From: Lophium mytilinum
Lineage: Eukaryota; Ascomycota; Dothideomycetes; Mytilinidiales; Mytilinidiaceae
DNA: 64,000 bases
Direction of reading: 5' to 3'
Assembly (NCBI GenBank): GCA_010093605.1
Contig: MU004186.1
Location: 1,220,616-1,284,615 of the forward strand
The notes below the pieces were generated by a model that was not told where the DNA came from, did no database searches, and was given only the letters and a program-made list of their open reading frames with translations. Shown here piece by piece: positions 57,147 to 64,000 of the stretch; positions within the stretch are counted from its first letter, which is position 1, and the number at the start of each line of letters is the position of its first letter. A program made the translations under genes and the position numbers.

Positions 57147-58967
57147 CTACTCAGAAGTGCCCACCTCAAACCTCACTCCTGCCGCCTTCAAGCGCTCCAA
57201 ATACTGGTCTCCTAGCGTTGCCGAAGTCAACAACCCACCACCCATCTTCCCAGCCTCCGTGCTAGCCAAGTCGCCTTTCAAGATCACCATAGCTGCCTCC
57301 GCAAGCGTTAACCCAGTGACAGCATACGCTCCGGTATGCACTTCCCACTCTGCAATGGCACGCTCCTTGCCCTTCGAATCAGCTACTCCAACAGCCCGAT
57401 AGTGCAACAAGTCGTCCTTTGACGATTCCTCTGTCGGACCCTCGCCTGGCGCTGGTAGCATGAAGCGGGTCAGTAGTGGTCCCATGATCCAACGACTCGG
57501 AGGGAACGCAAGAAGCGCCCCAAAAGCCATTAGGCCACCAGAGATCAGCGCGCCCAGAAATGCGTTGCGGGTGCGCATGTACTCTGTGAAGCGGAAGTGG
57601 GGACCGTAAGATAAATCGGGATTTTGGCGCGTTGCGCTGCTCTGCTCGAACAAGCCCCAGCTGCGGTGGACGATGGCTGTGTCAGGGCCGGCCATAAGTC
57701 CGGTGGTTAGCAGGCCGAGCTCTTTGACGTGGCGGAGACCGAGAAGGCTGTAGAAGAGGTTTGAGGATGGTGGCGGTGTGGGCGAAGCTGGCCTGCTCGG
57801 GGAGAGGGCGTAAGGCTTCATGGCGGCGCCGAGTTCGCGGAGGGAAAAGTTGGAGAAGAGGTTCATCATAGAGGCAGAGGTGCCACCGCTGACGCCGCCT
57901 TTGAATTTATGCATGGAGACAGTAACAGAGGCGGTGTCCGAAGAGAAAGTCTTCCGGATGTACTGAACGAGAGCGTAGCTGAGTAGGTCGGCTGGGACGG
58001 AGTCGAGACCACATTCCGGTATTATCTGCGTAGAAAGATTAATACATGCTTTGTGTATCTGACAAGTGAAACTATTGAAAGGTAGAAGAGAAATATAAGG
58101 ATTTCGCGTTTATTGAACTTATGTCGCGTTCAGGTCCTAGTTAACGTCTCAAGGTACCCTTGATAGCGGCAGGCAATAATTTGAGAGTACATATTACGCA
58201 CAATATGAAAGAGCTTGATGAAAATGTGCATAGCGAATTTTAGATGACTTACAATTGCACCGTTTTTCTTTGCAATATCATGATACTTTTCAATCATTCT
58301 CTTGAGCCATGGTGCTTCTCCCGTGCTAGATGTCATTGATTAGTTGATTGCCATGCGTCAAACAGTAGGGTCCTACCACTTAATGTGGCAATAAAGTTAG
58401 CAATTCTTTCAGAACCAGAATGAGGAAAACGATATCAACCCCTTGAAACAATTGTTGCGTGAGACACTTCTTCGGGGGATTCCAAGACACCACTATGGCC
58501 GTCTCGGAATACTCCCTGAGTAAGTTCTCAATCAAACAAATTGCTGGGAAAGTTTTCATCTTTATCGGGAGCTTACGTACATCCAGGTAATGCGTGCCGT
58601 TATTGGCACAAGCTTCGACTACGGGTTCGCCGTATTTTGCATAAGGCCCGACGGTCGTGATGATGAGACGGGTCTTTTTGACCAGTTTGTCTAGATCGGC
58701 CTTGTTGAGCTCGCATAGTTCAATCGCTGGTGGATGTGAGTTTGTGTCGCACAGATTTGCGTGAAGACCGGTACCTGGTTCCAATCGATCGGCATTCAAC
58801 TTCTTCAGCTTCTCAGCAACAGCTGCAAGTTTCTTTGAGTTGCGTCCTGCTATGGCCCACTTGAGATCGGTCGGGTGGTGCTCAGCAATGTACTGCGCAG
58901 TGTACTTTCCGGTGTAGCCCGTAGCCCCGAGAAGCACCAAGTCATACTCGGGTGATGTGTCCGCCAT
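57147..58967 (-). CDS. Saccharopine-dehydrogenase-like oxidoreductase (trans-acting enoyl reductase type), splice phase unresolved
   Basis: Three coding blocks are clear. Block 58,579-58,967 runs from MADTSPEYDLVLLGATGYTG (Rossmann GxxGxxG) to NNGTHYLD; block 58,253-58,325 encodes TGEAPWLKRMIEKYHDIAKK; block 57,147-58,025 begins IIPECGLDSVPADLLSYALV and ends FEVGTSE. Family members reduce lipid or polyketide-type substrates, sit on membranes or lipid droplets, and are about 410-450 aa; the sum here would be 446 aa. Intron 58,026-58,252 (227 nt) is in phase. The first gap (about 250 nt) is not: the family frame requires the exon to end after GATGT, but the next bases are ACGTAAG, so either GT donor shifts the frame. 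A 2-bp change at the donor, an unseen microexon, or pseudogenisation are the options. Confidence 0.7.
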
Positions 58968-59552
58968 TCTATGGGTTATGATCAGAGGACTTGATCGCAA
59001 TGGGCTTTTGAAGGTTCTGCGGAGAGTGAGGTACGGAGCGGACTTCGGAGCAGGTGAGGCGGTGGTGGACACAATTAACAGATCCTGCCCATGAAGTCAT
59101 GCCGAGGCGAGTGGTCAAGAACACATGAACGGATCAGCCCACAACTGGCTACGAGATTGATCCCATGGTTTGTACGAGTAGTCCGACAGGATGCAGCTGC
59201 ACTCGTCACGCATTTTCACACGAGGTGGAGAGACTTGAGTGGTCCATACAAGATGATGTAAATTTGAGAATGCAATTGGTACGCTGAAGGCTTCTAAAAG
59301 TGCCTAGATAAAGTTTGGAATCATACAAGATCTTCTATGAAGAATATAAGAATATATTCAACGTGTTGGAGGACTGAAATACTAGTTGGGCGGAGAGCTG
59401 ACAGCAAAGCACGCTAAGCTAGATCGAGAGCGAGGGCTTGGCGCCCACGCCAATTTCGAAACCTTCGAATTCGACGCTGCCGCTCTCCCCACAGAACCGC
59501 CAACCATTCCACCCTCGTCACCTGCAAATCTGCCTAGGCACAACTTGCAAAA
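58968..59552. other. Divergent intergenic region upstream of ribosomal protein eL43
   Basis: This is 585 bp between the oxidoreductase (-) and the eL43 gene (+). It would hold both promoters. I see no unambiguous element. Confidence 0.55.
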
Positions 59553-60196
59553 ATGAGTACGTCTAAATGTCCTGCTGTACGGAATATGAGCTGACCAGTC
59601 TTCCTCAGCGAAACGCACAAAGAAGTGAGTGCCCGCCTCCAACCGCAATCTGCCAGCCACGAAACTCGCAATACTAACACATTCCCCAGGGTCGGCGTAA
59701 CCGGAAAGGTCCGTAGTATCCCTTATAGACCCACGATGCGCAACAAAGCCATGGCCGCGCAATTCTCCGGGAACGCCAGCTCATGATTCGTAGTACGGTA
59801 CCCGATATGGCGCCTCCCTGCGTAAGCAGGTCAAGAAGATGGAAATCACCCAGCACGCCAGATACAGTGAGTTCTGTAACCCCTCATTGCATTGGAAATA
59901 GGCTAACTTCCTCCAGCATGCACATTCTGTAATACCTCCAATACTCCCGCGGACTCACACGACACAACAATACTGACTACAAACAGGCGGCAAAGTCGCA
60001 GTGAAGCGTCACTCGGTTGGAATCTGGGAATGTCGATCGGCACGTTATCAAGACTGCACTGAGAAGGAACCAGATATACTAACCCTATGTACAGTGCAAG
60101 AAGACCGTTGCCGGCGGTGCCTGGACTGTCTCCACCCCAGCTGCGGCTGCCACCCGATCCACGATTCGTCGCTTGAGGGAGATTGCAGAGGTTTAG
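59553..60196 (+). CDS. RPL43: 60S ribosomal protein eL43 (L37a/L43)
   Basis: This is a small zinc-ribbon protein of the large ribosomal subunit. The model is exactly 92 aa, the family length, in seven exons of 4, 16, 19, 73, 12, 53 and 102 nt. Introns are 59,557-59,608, 59,625-59,689, 59,709-59,793, 59,867-59,916, 59,929-59,986 and 60,040-60,094; the last has a GC donor. The spliced protein reads [45 protein letters not shown] for the first zinc pair, [20 protein letters not shown] for the second, and [14 protein letters not shown]. All four zinc cysteines are present. The unspliced DNA has no long ORF, so ORF-based annotation would miss the gene. Confidence 0.93.
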
Positions 60197-60499
60197 GCGG
60201 ATTGTTTTCAGCATGGAATGGGATACTTTGCCGGGGTTTCGAGTTTCCTTCTGGGTTTCAACTTCGGACGAACCACGGCGACACGACTGTCGATAGAACC
60301 TCCTGAAAAATACCAGCGGTCTGGCTCTGTCATGAATGGATTGTTCACAAGAATGTGGTGTGCTAGTCGTATTTGACGTGTGGTGTTGCAAGATTATCAA
60401 GGGCCTAACTCTGCCTAGGACTCGAATCAGGACAATTTCGATTGCGGGTCGGTCCTAGGGATTTGCAATTCTGAAACACTTGAACTCGAGGCTTGGAGC
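60197..60499. other. Intergenic, eL43 3' region
   Basis: This is 303 bp with nothing recognisable. Confidence 0.55.
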
Positions 60500-61042
60500 A
60501 TGGTCAGGAACTCGATTACGGACACATACCCGCTACTACTCAGGACGTTCCAATCACTACCAGAACTCTGGAAAGATGTAATATCCTTGAGCACGCAAGT
60601 GGACGACGTGTTACCGTTGGTTATTCCTTCATGCTTACCTGTACTTAGGCTGCTTCTAAGCTTTAGATGTCATATATCCGCCTCGAGGCGTATAAGCTCA
60701 GCGCGCGAACTAGAACGGCTGCTCACGTTCGGCCGAGACCATATTAGAGTACTCCATGCAGTCGCGACCCTTAGGCAAGCCTCTGTCGCCGTACTCTATA
60801 AATTAAATGCTATTTTCACGATGCTTCCCGAGGCTTCATCCTCCATATTGCTCAAATTACGATTCCTCGGCCGTCGTTCCTGGATCTCTGATGAAGATGA
60901 ACCTGGTCTAATCCGAAACCTTACTCGGTACGCGTCGTACACCGGCTCGGTCAGCTGGCGCTCGGATTGGACTACTGTGGCTGACGAACACGTGGTGAGG
61001 TCAGTGGCAGCTCGATTTGGTTTGCACTACCTTACCTTGTAG
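60500..61042 (+). CDS. Orphan ORF, hypothetical protein
   Basis: A single ATG-started ORF of 180 aa lies between eL43 and the RING-PHD gene on the same strand. It is Leu/Ser/Arg-rich with a possible helical stretch (VIPSCLPVLRLLLSF) and no cysteine motif, signal peptide or repeat. I recognise no family. Its length is more than expected by chance in this composition but not decisive. It may be an untranslated open frame. Confidence 0.35.
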   Translation: MVRNSITDTYPLLLRTFQSLPELWKDVISLSTQVDDVLPLVIPSCLPVLRLLLSFRCHISASRRISSARELERLLTFGRDHIRVLHAVATLRQASVAVLYKLNAIFTMLPEASSSILLKLRFLGRRSWISDEDEPGLIRNLTRYASYTGSVSWRSDWTTVADEHVVRSVAARFGLHYLTL

Positions 61043-61352
61043 CACCTTCTGACCCTTTGTTACTACTTCACTTCATCGCCATCGCTACTTAGCCCTCGCT
61101 GGGTATGACTGTTCTGCCACCCAGGCAGCTGCTCGCTGGGTCGCCGATATCATTCATCCAACCCTGACGCGCTGGTCCAATAGGCGCCAGTCACGTGCCT
61201 GATTAGGCTTAGCGCCATCAGTAGCGGCGCCATAAAGCCTGGTCCCCCCGCTGTTCCTCCATCCTTCTTCCATCTACATCGCCGCCAAGCCTCACATATG
61301 CTCGAATTCACTCCAAGTCGCAAGCCTTTCCCTTCGTTTATCTACCGACCAA

Positions 61353-63268
61353 ATGGCCGAGAGCTGCATTGTTTGCCTCGGTGACCTCGCTGGCAGTGGC
61401 GACGACGTTTTACCCACTTCGGATCTCTCGCCTTCGAAGCACTCGCTTGAAGATGGCGAGGAACACACCGCCCCCAGCCTCCACGACATCGTGTCCCCAA
61501 ATCGCGATGATGACCCCGATGACGACGAGGTTATCGCGCACCTTCTGCCATGCGGCCATAATCTTCATAACGAATGCTTGAAACCCTGGGTCGAGAGGGC
61601 GAACAGTTGTCCGATATGTCGGCAAAGCTTCAATACCGTAGAGCTGAGCGCTCGCGTAGGAGGTGAGTGATAGATGTCTCGTCTACAAAATGAGTGGACT
61701 CAGCTAACCTCGACTTTCTAGGCCCCATGATATCGTCCTACGCCGTCCAAGATAAGCAACAAGTTGCTGACATCGATCCAACCATGTTCATCGATGATGA
61801 AGACATACTGGAGTACGATGGCTTAGACCCATGCATAATATGCGACTCCCTTGAACACCCGGAAACATTGATGCAATGCAACGGCTGTGAATCGCTCAGC
61901 CACGTGTTTTGCGCGGGGTTGGATGCGATGCCCGCGAGGGGTCCGTGGTACTGTCAGGAGTGCATGGAGAGTCCGGAGATACTCGCCCAAGCCTATCGCC
62001 GACCGCAACCCCAGAACCCTCGAGACCGTATTCGTGGCATACGTCGCGGGCAACGTTTGAATGCCTACGAACGCGTGTGGCAATCAGTTTGGAGTCGTAT
62101 CAACCTGGATCTGGACTACCCTTTCGACGACGAAAACCCCCAGCGACCGCAGCGAACCGAAGCACAACAGCGAGAAGCACTAGAATGGGAACGGCGACTG
62201 GCAGTCGCAAGCCGAAATGGAGCTGGGAACAGGTTCCGCCAGATTGGGACTGCCCTGCTACCTCATCGTACCGATCCCCCGCCACCTCGAGACCCTGAGT
62301 CGGAGGAGGATATGCAAGCTTGGCACGCGTTTGAAAAAGCTAGAGCAGAACTCAACGGACAGAGTCGTGGCTCTTCCTCAAGTGGCCGTGGCCGCAATCG
62401 CAGGAAACGAAAATCGATTACATCCTCTCCGTCCGAGGAGGACGCAGAGCCCCGTCAGCCCGAACGGAAATTGAAAAGGCCCCGCACTCGAGTTGCACAT
62501 GAAATCGGTAGCGACCCTTTAAAGGATGTGGTCGCGGAGGCGTCCACGACCGCTCGTGTATTCGACCCGCCCCACTCGTCTCCTCCAAATGGTCTGAAAG
62601 ACGGGACCGATTCTGCAGCTGGCGTGCAAGGCTTCTTGCAATCCCTGCTCAAAGAGGTTGAGGTCACGCCGAAGCCAGAAGATGAGATTGCGGCACCACA
62701 ACCCAGACGTGTCATCATCGAGCGCGCTTGCTCTCCGCCCGGTTCATCGCCAGGACTTTCACCCGTATATCCTACTCCGCGTGGCGGCATGACACCACCG
62801 CCGCTAAATCTTACACGGCCCACATCGCCGCTGCAGACATCTCCAAACCTCTCGCCGGGCTACTCTCCGACCTCTCGGTTCCCCCCTTTCTCCCCTGCCG
62901 ACGATGAATATAGAACAGGTCGTCGGAAACACCACCAATCTCCCGGAGCTCTTTCTAGTCCCCCACGTTCGAAAGATTCGTCACCAACCCGGTCGCTCTC
63001 GTATTCAACAAAGGCAGAAGTTCAACGAATGGTTTCTATCGTGCTCAAACCGTTCTACTTGAAGCAAGAGATTACAAAGGACCAATACACCGACATTAAC
63101 CGCGATGTTAGTCGCTCGCTATACGACAAGGTCGGTGACGCCAATGCCCTAGCTGATCAGGACACTAGAGAGAAGTGGCAGCGGATTGCAGGAGAGGAAG
63201 TAGAAAGCGCGGTCCGAGCCCTGCGAACAGATGGGCATGATTCCGGAACTGGCACCAACTCTTCATGA
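61353..63268 (+). CDS. RING finger and PHD finger protein (Asr1/PHRF1-like E3 ubiquitin ligase)
   Basis: The model is 618 aa from ATG 61,353 with one intron, 61,663-61,721. Residues 1-100 form a RING with a long spacer: CIVCLGD, then [17 protein letters not shown] and [12 protein letters not shown] finger follows at about residues 130-185: [41 protein letters not shown]. After it come a VWQSVWSRI helix, a long basic Ser/Pro-rich region with SP/TP sites, and a conserved helical C-terminus ([39 protein letters not shown]). That order matches yeast Asr1, which ubiquitinates RNA polymerase II, and animal PHRF1. The C-terminal helices could bind the Pol II CTD as in PHRF1; this is inference. Confidence 0.88.
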
Positions 63269-64000
63269 GTACATTCACAATCGCGTTTCTGGATTTCCAC
63301 AGGCGCAACGGTCTCGGCTGCATCTTATCGGATATGGCGTCTTGCGCTCGAGCGTTCCTATCCGTTTGTATCAAGAGGATTATTGGCGTCCTTTGCGAAT
63401 TCGATATTAGATACCATGGCTACCGCTCCGGATTACCCTTGGGATTGGGTCGGCGTTCTTTGACGGGATGGTTTTATGGATCTATCAGTCGTCTACGGAT
63501 GACTGGGTATACGGATATATAGATACTTACGCTTTCAATGTTTATGTTTGGTCTTTTCGACATATCGCTACCATTGTCGATTTGGTTTGCTCTGATGTGC
63601 GCGAATGTGATGTTTAGAACTCATGGGTAGGATTCAGTGCTCTAGTTCCAGTCCTCCAAGTTCACGCGCCTGTTTGAATGACTTCGAGGGGCTTTGAAAG
63701 CTGAACAGGGAACATGACGGATTTATAGCACACCCTGAATCAGGTCTAAGATTCTTGAGACCGGTTGAGGTTACGAAGCCCCTCTTACACATGCGGCAAC
63801 CGTTTGCGCCTCCATCCAAAGCTCCCTATCCAATTCAAGCACTCTGCTATGCCTCCCCAATCCACCACTTTTCCCATACCCCATAACGCCCCCAAACCCA
63901 AACCCATGGTATCATTCCCCACCACCAGAACGCCCAACACACACATCCCATCCCATCCCATCCCATCCTCTCACATCTCTGCACTCCCCTCCCGCCCCCT
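63269..64000. other. Terminal intergenic region with CCCAT microsatellite
   Basis: This is the 3' flank of the RING-PHD gene. A short (CCCAT)n run of about five units lies near 63,944-63,968, in a C-rich stretch reaching the window end. No gene is supported. Confidence 0.6.

Noticed and set aside
1-64000. tRNA, rRNA or CRISPR features
   Set aside because: No tRNA-like A/B-box arrangement, rRNA sequence or spaced identical repeats were seen; CRISPR is not expected in a nuclear fungal genome.

Overview
The window is nuclear DNA of a filamentous ascomycete (Pezizomycotina). The evidence is genes split by many short (about 45-100 nt) GT-AG introns with CTAAC-like branch sites, a typical Pezizomycotina gene set (homeobox plus C2H2 regulator, FHIP-type HOOK adaptor, DUF4336 protein, Xfp/Ack pair, fused Thi6), and a block of transposons mutated in the manner of repeat-induced point mutation (RIP). 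I cannot fix the genus.

Positions 1 to about 16,420 are a TpA-rich graveyard of LTR retrotransposons with no intact gene. A Ty3/Gypsy chromovirus (999-11,996) with matching 186-bp LTRs and a TCTAG target duplication sits inside the reverse transcriptase of a second Gypsy element (1-998, resuming at 12,002-14,530). In both elements the catalytic Asp pairs of RT have become Asn and nearly every Trp/Gln codon has become a stop. The inner element carries about 3.3 kb of unidentified sequence between its chromodomain and 3' LTR. Composition returns to normal near 16,400.

The rest is gene-dense. In order: alkaline ceramidase (-, 16,777-17,915); a small BTB-like ORF (-, 19,696-20,031); DUF4336 metallo-beta-lactamase-fold protein (+, 20,794-21,712); FHIP subunit of the FTS/Hook dynein adaptor (+, 22,080-24,925); serine carboxypeptidase S10 (-, 25,416-27,527); rhodopsin-like seven-helix membrane protein (-, 29,166-30,572); phosphoketolase (-, 32,537-35,270) and acetate kinase (+, 36,001-37,468) as a divergent pair; Cid1-like RNA nucleotidyltransferase (-, 38,500-42,548); isochorismatase-like hydrolase (+, 43,985-44,899); SLC35F/DUF914 transporter (+, 46,006-47,478); a Plavaka-like transposase fragment (+, 48,364-48,951); homeodomain plus C2H2 regulator (-, 49,440-51,772); eIF5 (-, 52,503-53,881); bifunctional thiamine enzyme Thi6 (+, 55,088-56,975); saccharopine-dehydrogenase-like oxidoreductase with a splice-phase problem (-, 57,147-58,967); ribosomal protein eL43 (+, 59,553-60,196); an orphan ORF (+, 60,500-61,042); and a RING-PHD protein (+, 61,353-63,268).

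Functionally this is mostly a housekeeping neighbourhood. The one clear metabolic unit is phosphoketolase plus acetate kinase, which together turn pentose or fructose phosphates into acetyl phosphate and then acetate plus ATP. Gene models were built by eye: for every multi-exon gene listed as CDS I placed introns so that the exon total is a multiple of three and the family motifs stay in frame. Only the saccharopine-dehydrogenase-like gene failed that test. The most interesting unexplained items are the extra segment in the inner retroelement, a stable-looking hairpin just upstream of THI6, a roughly 200-bp duplicated segment on both sides of the 16.7-20.3 kb interval, two probable GC-AG introns, and the flanking repeats of the Plavaka fragment.
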